This document shows, piece after piece, positions 52,611-62,982 of a stretch of DNA of 64,000 nucleotides. The position numbers and the translations under genes were made by a program. Every line of letters begins with the position of its first letter. Positions within the stretch are counted from its first letter, which is position 1. The notes beneath the pieces are model-generated. The model did no database searches, was not told the DNA's origin, and saw nothing but the letters and a program-made list of their open reading frames with translations. Source of the DNA: Stutzerimonas nosocomialis. Its GTDB lineage: Bacteria; Pseudomonadota; Gammaproteobacteria; Pseudomonadales; Pseudomonadaceae. The DNA lies in NCBI RefSeq assembly GCF_005876855.1, contig NZ_QLAE01000016.1, forward strand, positions 30,004-94,003. Direction: 5' to 3'.

Positions 52611-53471
52611 TCAGCTGTTGCTGGACTTGTTGATCGCCTGCAGGACGTACTGCGGCAGGGCAAAGGCGCCCAGGTGGATTTCCGGGTTGTAGTAGCGGGT
52701 GACGATCGCGCTGCCGGCGAACCGCTGCCTGAGCACCTCGAGCGACAGCTTGCGGGCCTGGCCGTCGCACGCGCCCCAGGCGAAGGTCATGGCACCGCCG
52801 ATGTAGGTCGGCACCGCCGCCTGGTAGAAATGCCAGTCGGCGAACAGGCCGTTCATTCTGCTCGCGGTGGTCTGCACCTCGGACAGCTGCATGAACGGCG
52901 TGCCGTTCTGGGTCACCAGGATGCCGCCGTCGGCCAGGCAGCGGCGGCAGGCCTGGTAGAAATTCTCCGAGAACAGTACTTCGCCCGGCCCGATCGGATC
53001 GGTGGAGTCGGAAATGATCACGTCGAACTTCTGATCGGTGGTGGCGACGAAACGCATGCCGTCGTCGATCACCAGGTTCAGCCTCGGATCGTCGAACGCG
53101 CCGCGGGAATGGTTGGGCAGGAAGGTCTTGCACATGTCCACCACCGTGCCGTCGATCTCGACCATGGTGATGTGCTCGACGCTGTCGTGCTTGGCGACCT
53201 CGCGCAGCATACCGCCGTCGCCGCCGCCGATGATCAGCACCCGCCGCGCCAGCCCGTGGGCGAGGATCGGCACGTGGGTGAGCATCTCGTGGTAGATGAA
53301 CTCGTCGGCCTCGGTGGTCTGGATGACGCCGTCGAGCGCCATCACGCGCCCCATGCGGGCGTTCTCGAAGATCACCAGGTGTTGATGTTCGGTGCGCACC
53401 TCGTGCAGCAACCGGTCCATGCGAAACCGCTGGCCGTAACCCTCGTAGAGAGTTTCCTGATAGTCGCTCAT
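52611..53471 (-). CDS. speE: Polyamine aminopropyltransferase (spermidine synthase)
   Basis: A 286-residue SpeE, transferring an aminopropyl group from decarboxylated SAM to putrescine, releasing methylthioadenosine (MTA). Motifs: [32 protein letters not shown] and [11 protein letters not shown]. Start [14 protein letters not shown] fits the family; an extra 23 upstream codons are unsupported. MTA salvage genes lie just 2-4 kb away (mtnC, mtnD, mtnB). Confidence 0.95.
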   Translation of the reverse strand: MSDYQETLYEGYGQRFRMDRLLHEVRTEHQHLVIFENARMGRVMALDGVIQTTEADEFIYHEMLTHVPILAHGLARRVLIIGGGDGGMLREVAKHDSVEHITMVEIDGTVVDMCKTFLPNHSRGAFDDPRLNLVIDDGMRFVATTDQKFDVIISDSTDPIGPGEVLFSENFYQACRRCLADGGILVTQNGTPFMQLSEVQTTASRMNGLFADWHFYQAAVPTYIGGAMTFAWGACDGQARKLSLEVLRQRFAGSAIVTRYYNPEIHLGAFALPQYVLQAINKSSNS

Positions 53472-53631
53472 GGGGGTCGATCTCCGCTGGCTGACGATGG
53501 AGGGCGACGCGTCCGGCCGCCCTGGAAAAGGGCCGCGCATTCTACGTCGCCTTCGATGACAGGTGAAACCTTGCCGCCTTGAAAGCGCAGGCCGACGCGA
53601 CAGGGCCCGCCCAAGCGATTATGGTCTGGGC

Positions 53632-54513
53632 ATGAGTGAGCCGATCGTCATATCCCTGCCCTATTGCCCGCCCTGGGAATGGACGCAGTTCCACGAGCAT
53701 TTCGCCCTGCGGCTGCTGCCGGGCGTCGAGGCGCTGGATGAAACGCGCTACAGCCGCAACATCCGCCTGGCCGGGGTCCGCGGCTGGTTCAGCGTGCGGC
53801 CGCTGCCCGAACGGGACGCCCTGGAGCTGACCTTGAGCGCCTCGGCCGCCAGCGTGCGCGAGCCGCTGGCCGCCCACGTACGCAAGATGTTCGATCTCGA
53901 CACCGACCCGCAGACGCTGCTCCGGCACTTCGCCCAGGACGAGGCGATCGGCCCGCTGATAGCCGCCAACCCCTCGTTGCGTCTTCCCGCGGCGTTCGAT
54001 CCGTTCGAACAGGCGGTTCGGGCGATCATCAACCAGCAGGTCTCGATCAAGGCGGCGGTCACCATCACCCGCCGCCTCGTCGAACGCCTCGGCGAACCCC
54101 AGCACGACCCGGAGATGCCGATGCTGGACCGGCTGTTCCCGACGCCCGAGGCCATCGCCGGCGCGACGCTCGACAGCATCGGCATGCCCGCCAAACGGCT
54201 GGCCGCGCTGCAGCGCTTCGCCGCCAGCGTCGCCCAGGGGGCGCTCGAACTGCATGTTGAAGACGGTGCCGATGCGCTGGTGGCCCGCCTGTGCGAACTC
54301 CCCGGCATCGGGCCCTGGACGGCGCAGTACATCGCCCTGCGCGGCTTCGGCGAAGCGGATGCCTTTCCGGCCGCGGACCTGGGCCTGCTCAAGGCGCCGA
54401 CCTGGGGCCCGGAGGGCATCGGTGCCAAGGCCCTGGCCAAACGCGCCGAAGCCTGGCGCCCTTGGCGCGCCTATGCCGCGATTCACCTCTGGCGCAACTA
54501 CGCGGGTCGATGA
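53632..54513 (+). CDS. alkA: DNA-3-methyladenine glycosylase II
   Basis: A 293-residue AlkA. The HhH-GPD core contains FEQAVRAIINQQVS and LPGIGPWTAQYIALRGFGEADAF, with the catalytic Asp a few residues further on (AADLGL). The N-terminal AlkA_N domain is present. It removes alkylated purines. Start MSEPIVISLP. It is divergent from speE and converges with the histidine phosphatase gene with one base between them. Confidence 0.92.
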   Translation: MSEPIVISLPYCPPWEWTQFHEHFALRLLPGVEALDETRYSRNIRLAGVRGWFSVRPLPERDALELTLSASAASVREPLAAHVRKMFDLDTDPQTLLRHFAQDEAIGPLIAANPSLRLPAAFDPFEQAVRAIINQQVSIKAAVTITRRLVERLGEPQHDPEMPMLDRLFPTPEAIAGATLDSIGMPAKRLAALQRFAASVAQGALELHVEDGADALVARLCELPGIGPWTAQYIALRGFGEADAFPAADLGLLKAPTWGPEGIGAKALAKRAEAWRPWRAYAAIHLWRNYAGR

Positions 54514-54514
54514 C

Positions 54515-55081
54515 TCAGGGCGTCGGCACGCGCGCCAGCACCCGCGCCGGATCGGCCAGCGGCAACGCGATGATGGCGGCCTCCCCGGAGCGCGGGAAGA
54601 TTCCCGTCAGGGCGGTGACGTTGACCTGATGGCTGACCAGCACCAGCGGGTCGCCGGGCGGCATCGCGGCGAGGTCGCGTCGCAAGGTGGCGGTGTGAAC
54701 GTCGCCGCGGTGCCTCTCGGCGATGAAGGAGTCGAGCGACGGCAGCGGTCGGACCTCGCCGAGCCCCATTCCCCGCGCGGTATCCAGCGCGCGGCACCAG
54801 CGGCTGCTGAACAACCGCACGCGGGTGATGCCCTTTGCGCGCAACAGTTCGCCCCAACGCCGGGCCTCGGCGCGACCTCGCGAATCGAGGTTGCGCTGGG
54901 TGCTGCAATCGGAAAGGACGAAACCGGCGGGATCTCCCAGGCCTGGCGCGGTGGCATGGCGCATCAGCAGCAGCGCCCGCCCCTCGCGCAGCGCGTCCCA
55001 GGCCGACTCGTCCGCCTGGGACAAGGGCGCCAGTGCCAGCAGCGCCATCAACCAGAGCCCGCTCCACAGGCGTCCGGGCAC
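54515..55081 (-). CDS. Secreted histidine phosphatase
   Basis: A 188-residue protein with an N-terminal signal-like helix (LMALLALAPLSQA) and a histidine phosphatase fold: the phospho-accepting His in LLMRHATAPG, LFSSRWCRALDTA, and the second His in LVSHQVNVTAL. Typical substrates of secreted members are broad phosphate esters. I start at a GTG with GAGG eight bases upstream, immediately after the stop of the small PLDc_N gene; a longer ORF to 55126 overlaps that gene. Confidence 0.78.
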   Translation of the reverse strand: MPGRLWSGLWLMALLALAPLSQADESAWDALREGRALLLMRHATAPGLGDPAGFVLSDCSTQRNLDSRGRAEARRWGELLRAKGITRVRLFSSRWCRALDTARGMGLGEVRPLPSLDSFIAERHRGDVHTATLRRDLAAMPPGDPLVLVSHQVNVTALTGIFPRSGEAAIIALPLADPARVLARVPTP

Positions 55082-55083
55082 GG

Positions 55084-55275
55084 CTAGAGCCTCACTTTTC
55101 CCAGCGGCCCGGCAGCCCAGGCCCACATGATGATGCCGACCACCGGCAACAGGATGATCACCGCCGACCAGACGACCTTGCGCCCGGGCTCGATACCGCT
55201 ACGCAACACGAAGAACAGCGCAACGACATCGAGCACTGCGACCAGCACCATCAGGATCGTGCTCAGAGTCTCCAT
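55084..55275 (-). CDS. Small PLDc_N-domain membrane protein
   Basis: A 63-residue protein with two helices (about 5-24 and 33-55) and the phospholipase-D-nuclease N-terminal (PLDc_N) pattern around RSGIEPGRKVVWSAVIILLPVVG. No catalytic HKD motif is present. Its function is unknown. It lies just after a paralogue at 55324. Confidence 0.8.
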   Translation of the reverse strand: METLSTILMVLVAVLDVVALFFVLRSGIEPGRKVVWSAVIILLPVVGIIMWAWAAGPLGKVRL

Positions 55276-55323
55276 CGCGCACCTGCGTCAGAAGCCGCCC
55301 CGCAGAGCGGGGCAACGGGTGCC

Positions 55324-55533
55324 TCAGGGTCGAAGCTGGCCGGCGTCGCCGTTGCGGTTGCCGCGCGGGCCCATGATGCCCCAGATGATCAGGCCCAGAA
55401 CCGGCAGGATCACGATCAGCAGCACCCAGAGAATCTTCTTGCCGGTCTCGCTGTCGCTGCGCAGCACGCTGACGATGGCCCAGATATCCAGAAGAAGAAT
55501 GATCAGGCCGAAAATTCCGCCAAAGGCATCCAT
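55324..55533 (-). CDS. Small PLDc_N-domain membrane protein, paralogue
   Basis: A 69-residue two-helix protein of the same PLDc_N pattern (LRSDSETGKKILWVLLIVI, LPVLGLIIWG). The pair is a local duplication that has diverged. Its start ATG gives MDAFGGIFGLI. Role unknown; it may form a small membrane complex with its neighbour. Confidence 0.8.
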   Translation of the reverse strand: MDAFGGIFGLIILLLDIWAIVSVLRSDSETGKKILWVLLIVILPVLGLIIWGIMGPRGNRNGDAGQLRP

Positions 55534-55609
55534 GAGGTCGCTCCTGTTTCAGGTAGGTTCCTAATTTAGGATGCCGGCGCGGGAACAGGGTTCAGTCCAG
55601 GCGGGGCGC

Positions 55610-56293
55610 TCAGTAGAGCGAGAGGTCGATATCGTCGAACGACGCGACGACCGGGTGTCCGGCCAGCTCGCCGCCCTCGCGGGCCAGCCCGCAGGTGCGC
55701 ATGCCGATGGCGCGTGCGGCATCGAGCTCCTGCACCACGTCGGAGAGGAACAGCACCTGTTCGGCCGGCAGCCCGACCGCCCGCGCGATACGCTCGTAGG
55801 CTTCGGGCTCGCGCTTGTTGCCGGTGGTGGTATCGAAGAAGTCGCTGAAAAGCGGCGTCAGGTCGCCTGCCTCGGAGCAGCCGAAGATCAGCTTCTGCGC
55901 CTGAACCGAGCCCGACGAATAGACGTAGAGCCGATAGCCCGCCTCGTGCCAGCGGCGCAGCGCAGCGACCGCATCGGGATACACGTGACCCTTGAGCTGA
56001 CCGGCCCGATAACCCTTGGCCCAGACCATGCCCTGCAGCGTCTTGAGGGGCGTCGCCTTGCGATCGGCCGCGATCCACTCCAGCAGGATCTCGATCACAC
56101 GCTCGGTGCTGGCGCCCGGCTCGCCGCTTTCCTGGCGGACGGCATCGAGCTGCGCGGCAACGTCGGGCTGGCTGGCGTAGGTGCGCACGTAGGTCGGCAG
56201 GTGCTTCCTGGCGTAGGGAAACAGCACGTCGAAGACGAAGCTGACGGCGCTGGTGGTGCCTTCGATGTCGGTGAGGATCGCTTTGATGGTCAT
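55610..56293 (-). CDS. mtnC: Enolase-phosphatase E1 (MtnC)
   Basis: A 227-residue HAD-family bifunctional enzyme of methionine salvage, converting 2,3-diketo-5-methylthiopentyl-1-phosphate to the acireductone. HAD motifs: [12 protein letters not shown] (Asp nucleophile), [10 protein letters not shown], and [10 protein letters not shown]. It is the last gene of the aroC-MFS-mtnB-mtnD-mtnC operon. Confidence 0.95.
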   Translation of the reverse strand: MTIKAILTDIEGTTSAVSFVFDVLFPYARKHLPTYVRTYASQPDVAAQLDAVRQESGEPGASTERVIEILLEWIAADRKATPLKTLQGMVWAKGYRAGQLKGHVYPDAVAALRRWHEAGYRLYVYSSGSVQAQKLIFGCSEAGDLTPLFSDFFDTTTGNKREPEAYERIARAVGLPAEQVLFLSDVVQELDAARAIGMRTCGLAREGGELAGHPVVASFDDIDLSLY

Positions 56294-56360
56294 GGTGTTG
56301 TCCCGAAGGTGCGGCGGCCGGATTGAGGCAGGCGAGCCAATGCGGCCGCCGCCGTGGAGG

Positions 56361-56906
56361 TCAGTCTTCCAGGCGCGGGAAGCGGCTGGCGATGTCTTCG
56401 CCGGTGAAGTGGGCGACCCAGCCTTCCGGGTTGTTGAACAGGCGGATGGCGACGAAGTGCGGGTTCTCGCCCATGTCGAACCAGTGCGGCGTGCCGGCCG
56501 GCACCGAGATCAGGTCGTTCTTCTCGCACAGCACCGCATAGACGTATTCGTCGATGTGCAGCGTGAACAGCCCACGGCCCGCCACGAAGAAACGCACCTC
56601 GTCCTCGGCGTGGCGGTGCTCGTCGAGAAACTTGGCGCGCAGCTCGGCCTTCTGCGGATGGTCGCGGTCGAGGCTGATCACATCGACGGTGACGTAGCCA
56701 CGCTCGGCCTTGAGGCGATCGATCTGGGACCGATACGCGGCGATCACGTCCTCCTGGGAAGCGCCGGCCGTTACCGGCGCGCTGGCTTCCCAGCGCTCGA
56801 AGCGCACGCCGACTTCGGCCAGCGTGGCGGCGATGTCCTCGCCATGGGTCAGAACCTTGTTCGGCAGCTCGGGCGATGCCTGGTGATAAACGCTGAGTGT
56901 GCTCAT
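56361..56906 (-). CDS. mtnD: Acireductone dioxygenase (MtnD)
   Basis: A 181-residue cupin dioxygenase that splits the acireductone to the keto-acid precursor of methionine (Fe form) or to off-pathway products (Ni form). Metal ligands [11 protein letters not shown] (His, His, Glu) and the later His in GTPHWFDMG are present. It lies between mtnB and mtnC. Confidence 0.96.
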   Translation of the reverse strand: MSTLSVYHQASPELPNKVLTHGEDIAATLAEVGVRFERWEASAPVTAGASQEDVIAAYRSQIDRLKAERGYVTVDVISLDRDHPQKAELRAKFLDEHRHAEDEVRFFVAGRGLFTLHIDEYVYAVLCEKNDLISVPAGTPHWFDMGENPHFVAIRLFNNPEGWVAHFTGEDIASRFPRLED

Positions 56907-56972
56907 GGTCGATTTCCGCTCGGGTTCCTGGCCGGGGCGCGGAGCGCCTGCGGCCGTTATCGGGATGGTCGG

Positions 56973-57593
56973 TCAGTGACGGTGCAGCGCGCGCACGGCG
57001 AGCTCGCACTCGAAGAGAAACTCGAAAGCCTCGATCTGGCGCAGCGCATCGCTCATCTGCGCACCCCAGGTGTAGAGGCCGTGGCCGCGAATCAGGTAGC
57101 CGACACAGTCGGGATGCGCCTCGAGCCAGGGCTGGATGCGCCCAGCCAAGCGGGCGATGTCCTGATCGTTGTCGAAGATCGGTACCAGCACCTGGCTCTC
57201 GTGGGTCGAGATGCCCGAAAAGGCCTTCTGCAGCTCGTAGTCGGCGAACACCAGCGAGTCGCCGAGGCTGATCCGCGACAGCACGGTCGCGTTCACCGAA
57301 TGGGTATGCAGCACCGCGCCGATGTCCGGTTTCCAGGCGTACAGCTGGGTGTGCAGCAGGGTTTCGGCCGAGGGCTTCTTGCCAGGCTCGAGGCTCTGAC
57401 CCTGCAGGTCGACCGCGAGCAGGTCATCCGGGCCGAGTTCGCCCTTGTGCCTGCCCGACACCGTCAGCAGCACCTCGCTGCCGCTCAGGCGCGCCGAGTA
57501 GTTGCTGCTGGTGGCGGGCGACCAGCCGCGTCCGTAGAGAAAGCGCCCCGCCTCGATGATGGCGCGGGAAAGGGATTCACGTGTGGCAGTCAT
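56973..57593 (-). CDS. mtnB: Methylthioribulose-1-phosphate dehydratase (MtnB)
   Basis: A 206-residue class II aldolase-like zinc enzyme, the step before MtnC. Zinc ligands are in VLHTHSVNATVLS and GHGLYTWG. Its start overlaps the MFS stop by four bases (ATGA), so it is coupled to that gene. MtnA and MTA phosphorylase are not in the window, so the pathway continues elsewhere. Confidence 0.94.
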   Translation of the reverse strand: MTATRESLSRAIIEAGRFLYGRGWSPATSSNYSARLSGSEVLLTVSGRHKGELGPDDLLAVDLQGQSLEPGKKPSAETLLHTQLYAWKPDIGAVLHTHSVNATVLSRISLGDSLVFADYELQKAFSGISTHESQVLVPIFDNDQDIARLAGRIQPWLEAHPDCVGYLIRGHGLYTWGAQMSDALRQIEAFEFLFECELAVRALHRH

Positions 57594-58741
57594 GCCCGGT
57601 CCTCTTGCAACGGGATGGCAATGATAACGGCTGCGGTCAGCGCCGCCAGGCTGGCGATCGCAAAGGTCCAGACCGGCCCGAGACTGGCCCAGCTGTAACC
57701 GGAGTACAACGCGCCGAGCGCCCCGCCGATGCCAGCCAGCGAGGCATACAGCGCCTGCCCCTGCCCCTGCTGCCGATGTCCGAAGCTGTGCTGGACGAAA
57801 TGGATGGCCGCCGCGTGGAAGCTGCCGAACGTGGCGGCGTGCATCAGCTGGGCGACCAGCAACACCGCCAGGTTGTCGGCCAGCGCGCCGAGCAGCAACC
57901 AGCGCAAGGCCGCGAGGGCGAAGCTCGCCATCAGCACCTGGCGCAGGCTGAAGCGCGCCAGGATCGGCACCATCACCAGGAACAGCAGCACCTCGGCGAC
58001 CACCCCGAGGCTCCACAGCAGGCCGATGGTGGTCCGCGGGTAGCCGAGGCTTTCCAGATGGATGCTGAAGAAGGTGTAGTAAGGCCCGTGGGACAACTGC
58101 ATCAGGCCGACGGACAGGTAGAACGCCAGTACCGGCTTGCGAAACAGCTGGCGCAGGAAGCCGCCGTCGCCGGGCCGCTCGTCGCGCTGCTGCGGCTGGG
58201 CGTTGGGCACCCAGGCGCTGCTGACGACGATGCCGGCCATGATCACGACGATCGCCAACGGGTAGATGCCCAGGCCGAAGCGGTCGAACAGCACGCCCAG
58301 GCCGACCACCGCCAGGATGAAGCCGATGCTGCCCCACAACCGGACCCGGCTGTAGCGCGAGGCCTGGTCGCGCAGGTGCGCGAGGGTGATGACCTCGAAC
58401 TGCGGCAGCACGGCGTGCCAGAAGAACGCATGCAGCGCCATCACCAGCGCCAGCCAGGCGTAGCTCTTGCTGTAGAAGATCAGCGCGAAGGACAGCAGCG
58501 TACAGAGCGCGCCGATGCGCACGATCGCCAGCCGCTGGCCGGTGCGGTCGCCCAGCCAGCCCCACAGGTTCGGCGCCAGGCAGCGCATCAGCATGGGGAT
58601 GGCGACCAGCTCGCCGATCCGCTCGGAGGCGAACCCCAGGTGGTCGAAATAGAGCCCGAGGAACGGCGCCGTCGCCCCCAGCAGGGCGAAGTAGAACAGG
58701 TAGAAGCCGGACAGGCGCCAGTAAGGCAGCGCGTTGCTCAT
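57590..58741 (-). CDS. MFS transporter (HcaT/LacY-like fold) in the mtn operon
   Basis: A 383-residue MFS protein with 12 helices, close to the MFS_1_like (nucleoside:H+ symporter/HcaT) branch; the A-like motif GWLGDRTGQRLAIVR and LYFDHLGFASERIGEL are typical. It sits between aroC (49 bp upstream) and mtnB (overlap of four bases). Candidates for cargo are 5-methylthioribose or other salvage intermediates, but this is inferred only from position. Confidence 0.85.
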   Translation of the reverse strand: MSNALPYWRLSGFYLFYFALLGATAPFLGLYFDHLGFASERIGELVAIPMLMRCLAPNLWGWLGDRTGQRLAIVRIGALCTLLSFALIFYSKSYAWLALVMALHAFFWHAVLPQFEVITLAHLRDQASRYSRVRLWGSIGFILAVVGLGVLFDRFGLGIYPLAIVVIMAGIVVSSAWVPNAQPQQRDERPGDGGFLRQLFRKPVLAFYLSVGLMQLSHGPYYTFFSIHLESLGYPRTTIGLLWSLGVVAEVLLFLVMVPILARFSLRQVLMASFALAALRWLLLGALADNLAVLLVAQLMHAATFGSFHAAAIHFVQHSFGHRQQGQGQALYASLAGIGGALGALYSGYSWASLGPVWTFAIASLAALTAAVIIAIPLQEDRA

Positions 58742-58790
58742 GCCGGATCGCGCGCAGGCGCGCGCGACGTCATCGCCACGAACCGACGTT

Positions 58791-59882
58791 TCAAAGCTGT
58801 GGCAATACCGGCGTGTCGACCTGCACATCGGCGTTCTGCCCACGGTGACGCAACAGGTGGTCGAGCAGGACGATGGCCATCATCGCCTCGGCGATCGGGG
58901 TGGCACGGATGCCGACGCAAGGGTCATGACGGCCCTTGGTGATGACGTCCGACGCACTGCCGTCGACATTGATCGAGCGGCCCGGCGTGGTGATGCTGGA
59001 GGTCGGCTTGAGCGCCAGATGCGCGACGATCGGCTGGCCGCTGGAGATTCCGCCGAGGATCCCGCCGGCGTTGTTGGAGACGAAGCCCTCGGGCGTCAGC
59101 TCGTCGCGATGCTCGGTACCCCGCTGGGCGACCGAGGCGAAGCCGACGCCGATCTCGACGCCCTTCACCGCGTTGATGCTCATCAGCGCATGGGCGAGGT
59201 CCGCGTCGAGGCGATCGAAGATCGGCTCACCGAGGCCCGGCGGCACGCCTTCGGCGATCACCGTGATCTTCGCGCCCACCGAGTCCTGGTCACGGCGCAA
59301 CTGATCCATGTAGGCCTCCAGCTCCGCGACCTTGTCCGGGTCGGGACTGAAGAAGGCGTTCTGCTCCACGCTGTCCCAGCCCTTGAAGGCGATCTCGATT
59401 GGCCCAAGCTGGCTCATGTAGCCGCGCACCTGGATGCCCAGCTTCGCCAGGTATTTCTTGGCGATGGCCCCGGCGGCCACGCGCATGGCGGTTTCGCGAG
59501 CCGAACTGCGGCCGCCGCCGCGGTAGTCGCGCACGCCATACTTGTGGTGGTAGGTGTAGTCGGCATGGGCCGGACGGAAGAGGTCCTTGATCGCCGAATA
59601 GTCCTTGGACTTCTGGTCGGTGTTGCGGATCAGCAGCCCGATCGGCGTGCCGGTCGTGCGGCCCTCGAACACCCCGGAGAGGATCTCGACCTCGTCGGCC
59701 TCCTGGCGCTGAGTGGTGTGCCGGCTGGTGCCCGGCTTGCGGCGGTCGAGGTCGCGTTGCAGGTCGGCGCTGCTCAGTTCGAGGCCGGGCGGGCATCCGT
59801 CGACGATGGCCACCAGTGCCGGACCATGGCTTTCACCAGCGGTGGTGACGGTGAACAGTTTGCCGAAAGTATTGCCGGACAT
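58791..59882 (-). CDS. aroC: Chorismate synthase
   Basis: A 363-residue FMN-dependent chorismate synthase. Signatures: [14 protein letters not shown], the [13 protein letters not shown] loop, [11 protein letters not shown] and the C-terminal [15 protein letters not shown] segment. The start [10 protein letters not shown] is standard; 84 upstream codons are unsupported. It catalyses the last common step of aromatic biosynthesis, complementing the DAHP synthase at 13.3 kb. It begins the mtn operon and is divergent from a hydrolase. Confidence 0.97.
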   Translation of the reverse strand: MSGNTFGKLFTVTTAGESHGPALVAIVDGCPPGLELSSADLQRDLDRRKPGTSRHTTQRQEADEVEILSGVFEGRTTGTPIGLLIRNTDQKSKDYSAIKDLFRPAHADYTYHHKYGVRDYRGGGRSSARETAMRVAAGAIAKKYLAKLGIQVRGYMSQLGPIEIAFKGWDSVEQNAFFSPDPDKVAELEAYMDQLRRDQDSVGAKITVIAEGVPPGLGEPIFDRLDADLAHALMSINAVKGVEIGVGFASVAQRGTEHRDELTPEGFVSNNAGGILGGISSGQPIVAHLALKPTSSITTPGRSINVDGSASDVITKGRHDPCVGIRATPIAEAMMAIVLLDHLLRHRGQNADVQVDTPVLPQL

Positions 59883-60031
59883 GCACGACGCTCCGCGAAC
59901 GACCTCGAGAAAGGGCCGGCAGTATACCTGAGCCGACCGCTGTTTCGCTGTTCCCGGCGATGGCCCTACACTCGCGCCGAACCTTGAGGCACCTGCCGCG
60001 TCCAACGCCGCGTCGTCGAAACGAATCCGCC

Positions 60032-60994
60032 ATGCGCCTTCTACTGATCGCCCTGCTCGCCATGCTCGCCCCTTCCCTCCAGGCACAGACCCTTCTCCAG
60101 CAGCCCGTGCGCCTGGAGACGCCGACCGGCGCATTGCACGGCAGCCTGATGCTGCCCAAGCGCGACACCGCCGTGCCCGTCGCCCTGCTGATCGCCGGCT
60201 CCGGACCGACCGACCGCGACGGCAACAACCCCGACGCCCACAACGATGCGCTCAAGCGCCTCGCCCAGACGCTGGCCCGGCTGGGCGTTGCCAGCGTGCG
60301 ATACGACAAACGTGGCATCGCCGCCAGCAGGCCGGCCGCGCCGGACGAGCGCGACCTCAGCGTCGAGGGCTATGTCGAGGATGCCGTCGGCTGGGTCCGT
60401 CAGCTCAGGCAGGACGCCCGCTTCGCCTCGGTGATCCTGATCGGCCACAGCGAAGGGGCGCTGATCGCCAGCCTGACCGCCCCCGTCGCGCAGGCCGAGG
60501 CGGTGATCTCGATCGCCGGCACGGGAGAGCCGGTGGATATCCTGCTGCGCGACCAGCTGCAGGGCCGCCTGCCGCCACCGCTACTGGCGACCAGCTTCTA
60601 CCTGCTCGACGAACTCAAGGCCGGGCGCCAGCATGCGGACATACCGCCACCGCTGCAGGCCCTGTTCCGCCCGAGCGTCCAGCCCTACCTGATCTCGCTG
60701 TTCCGCCAGGACCCCGCCGAAGCCTTCGCGGCGCTGCAGATGCCCGCCCTGATCATCCAGGGCCGACACGACATCCAGGTCAGCGTCGCCGACGCGAAGG
60801 CCCTGCATCGCGCCAAGCCCGACGCCGAACTGGCGCTGATCGACGGCATGAACCACGTGTTGCGCATCGTGCCGGCCGAGCGCAACCGCCAGATGGCCTC
60901 CTACAACGACCCCTCGCTGCCGATCGCCAGGGCGCTCGGCGAGCACATCGGCCGCTTCCTGCGCACCCACGGCCTGTTGCCACCCTCCAGTTAA
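60032..60994 (+). CDS. Secreted alpha/beta hydrolase
   Basis: A 320-residue protein with a signal peptide (cleavage near APSLQAQ) and a hydrolase fold: [16 protein letters not shown] (oxyanion), YDKRG, nucleophile [11 protein letters not shown], acid [11 protein letters not shown] and His DGMNHVLR. The substrate is unknown. It precedes the tail-anchored protein at 61085. Confidence 0.87.
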   Translation: MRLLLIALLAMLAPSLQAQTLLQQPVRLETPTGALHGSLMLPKRDTAVPVALLIAGSGPTDRDGNNPDAHNDALKRLAQTLARLGVASVRYDKRGIAASRPAAPDERDLSVEGYVEDAVGWVRQLRQDARFASVILIGHSEGALIASLTAPVAQAEAVISIAGTGEPVDILLRDQLQGRLPPPLLATSFYLLDELKAGRQHADIPPPLQALFRPSVQPYLISLFRQDPAEAFAALQMPALIIQGRHDIQVSVADAKALHRAKPDAELALIDGMNHVLRIVPAERNRQMASYNDPSLPIARALGEHIGRFLRTHGLLPPSS

Positions 60995-61084
60995 TCGCCA
61001 CCTGGCCGATACCCTGCTGCACAGGCCGGGGTGCAGCGCTTCGCAGCCCCCCACGCCACGCGCCGAGACGATGCAGGGCCCACG

Positions 61085-61879
61085 ATGACCGATACACCCG
61101 AGACTCCGATGGAAACCGAAGCCGACACCGCTGCCGAGGCGGCGCCGGCACCCCATCCCTGGGCCGAGCTGCAGGCCGAGCGTTTTCGCCTGCTTCGCCT
61201 CGCGCCACTGCCCACCGACCGCGCCACCGGCGCGCGACCGCTGCGCTTCGTCCAGTTCGGCGAGGTGGAACGCCACACATCGCAGCAGAGCCTGCTGCGG
61301 CTGTTCATCCACCTGCCCGGCCAGGCGCTGCACCGGCAGCAGAACGTGCTGGAGGTGTGGGCCGACCACCGCAGCAAGGAAGTGCGCTTCGGCCCGGACA
61401 CGGGGCTCAAGATCGAGCCCCTGAACCGGGGCCTTGGACGCTTCCTGCTGGCCCGGGGCGCCGCATGGGCGAAGAAGCGCTGGGCTCACTACCAGATCGA
61501 AGGCGGATCGCTGAGCATGAAGGATGTCTTGAGCGAAGACGCCCGCATGCGCCGCGACCACTTCCTCAAGGCCCAGGGCTTCGACGTCGACTATCCCGAC
61601 GCCCGTGCGCTGAAGGCCACCTATGCCGCCCCTCGCGTCAGCGCGCTGCACGGCGACTGGAACCAGGACAAGGTACAGATCGTCGAGCTGCTCGACGGCG
61701 CCGCGATGCTCGAACAGGCCGATCGCAGCCTGCAGGAACAGGAGACGTCGATCCGCACGCTGCAGGAGCGCATGGCGCGCTTCCAGCGCGAAGACGGCAC
61801 CCTGCGCTTCACCATCGTCTGCCTGGTGGCCTTCGCCCTGTTCCAGGCCGGACTGCTGATCTGGATCGCGACGCGCTGA
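61085..61879 (+). CDS. Hypothetical tail-anchored coiled-coil protein
   Basis: A 264-residue protein of unknown family. After an acidic, disordered first 25 residues there is a globular part rich in aromatic and charged residues (for example FVQFGEVERHTSQQSLLRLF), then a coiled coil at about residues 205-240 and one membrane helix at the very end, leaving only a few residues outside. This is a tail-anchored topology with the bulk in the cytoplasm. It ends one base before the convergent prmB. Confidence 0.75.
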   Translation: MTDTPETPMETEADTAAEAAPAPHPWAELQAERFRLLRLAPLPTDRATGARPLRFVQFGEVERHTSQQSLLRLFIHLPGQALHRQQNVLEVWADHRSKEVRFGPDTGLKIEPLNRGLGRFLLARGAAWAKKRWAHYQIEGGSLSMKDVLSEDARMRRDHFLKAQGFDVDYPDARALKATYAAPRVSALHGDWNQDKVQIVELLDGAAMLEQADRSLQEQETSIRTLQERMARFQREDGTLRFTIVCLVAFALFQAGLLIWIATR

Positions 61880-61880
61880 A

Positions 61881-62801
61881 TCAGCCCTTCAGGCGGGAGC
61901 GGAACAGCGCCTGGTGCTCGCGGCACTGGCTGGCCGCCAGCAGGAACACCCCATGCCCGCCGCGGGAAAACTCCAGCCAGGTGAAATCCACTTCCGGGTA
62001 AAGCGCCTGGACGTGGACCTGGCTGTTGCCCACCTCGACGATCAGCGAGCCCTTGTCGGTCAGGTGGTCGGCCGCCTCGGCGAGCATCCGCCGCACCAGA
62101 TCCAGCCCGTCCTCGCCGCACGCCAGCCCCAACGCCGGCTCATGGCCGAACTCCGGCGGCATGTCGGCGAAATCCTCGGCATCCACATAGGGCGGGTTGG
62201 AGACGATCAGGTCGAAGCGCTGCCCCGGCAGGCCGTCGAAACCGTCGCCCTGCACCGTGTAGACGCGCTCTTCGAGGCCATGGTGCTCGATGTTGCGGTT
62301 GGCGATCTCCAGGGCGTCGAACGACAGGTCCGCCAGCACCACCTCGGCGTCCATGAACTCGTAGGCGCAGGCGATGCCGATGCACCCCGAGCCGGTGCAG
62401 AGGTCGAGGATCCGCGCCGGCTCCTGCGCCAGCCAGGGCCTGAACTGCTGCTCGATCAGCTCGGCGATCGGCGAGCGCGGCACCAGCACGCGCTCGTCGA
62501 CGATGAAGGGCAGACCGCAGAACCACGCCTGTCCCAGCAGGTAGGCGGTGGGTATGCGCTCCTCGATGCGGCGGCGCAGCAACTCGGTGAGGTGCTCGCG
62601 CTCGTCGTCCTCCAGACGGCAATCGAGATAGCTGTCGGCGATCTCGTAGGGCAGATGCAACGCACCCAGGACCAGCTGCCTCGCGTCGTCCCAGGCGTTG
62701 TCGGTGCCATGGCCGAAGAACAGCTGCTCGGTGTGGAAGCGGCTGACGGCCCATCGGATGTAATCACGCAGGGTACGCAGGCGCGATGGCGAAGCGGTCA
62801 C
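61881..62801 (-). CDS. prmB: 50S ribosomal protein L3 glutamine methyltransferase
   Basis: A 306-residue HemK-family SAM methyltransferase. Catalytic NPPY reads [15 protein letters not shown]; the SAM motif is [15 protein letters not shown]. The long N-terminal part and [12 protein letters not shown] are typical of PrmB, which methylates the L3 Gln150 equivalent. The start is GTG, supported by GGGAG seven bases upstream. Confidence 0.94.
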   Translation of the reverse strand: MTASPSRLRTLRDYIRWAVSRFHTEQLFFGHGTDNAWDDARQLVLGALHLPYEIADSYLDCRLEDDEREHLTELLRRRIEERIPTAYLLGQAWFCGLPFIVDERVLVPRSPIAELIEQQFRPWLAQEPARILDLCTGSGCIGIACAYEFMDAEVVLADLSFDALEIANRNIEHHGLEERVYTVQGDGFDGLPGQRFDLIVSNPPYVDAEDFADMPPEFGHEPALGLACGEDGLDLVRRMLAEAADHLTDKGSLIVEVGNSQVHVQALYPEVDFTWLEFSRGGHGVFLLAASQCREHQALFRSRLKG

Positions 62802-62982
62802 AGAGCATCTCCCAGGGTCAAAGGGCGGCAGTTTAGCTCAGCCATGTGCCCTTTTTCTCCTGCGCCGGCGAGCGTCATTGCCATGAGCGCAGCACCTCGA
62901 CGCAGGACTCATTGCATCGCAGCGGTTCACATCCTCGTCATCTGGCGCCACAATCACCGCTCTTTCACACAAGGAGTCAGCA

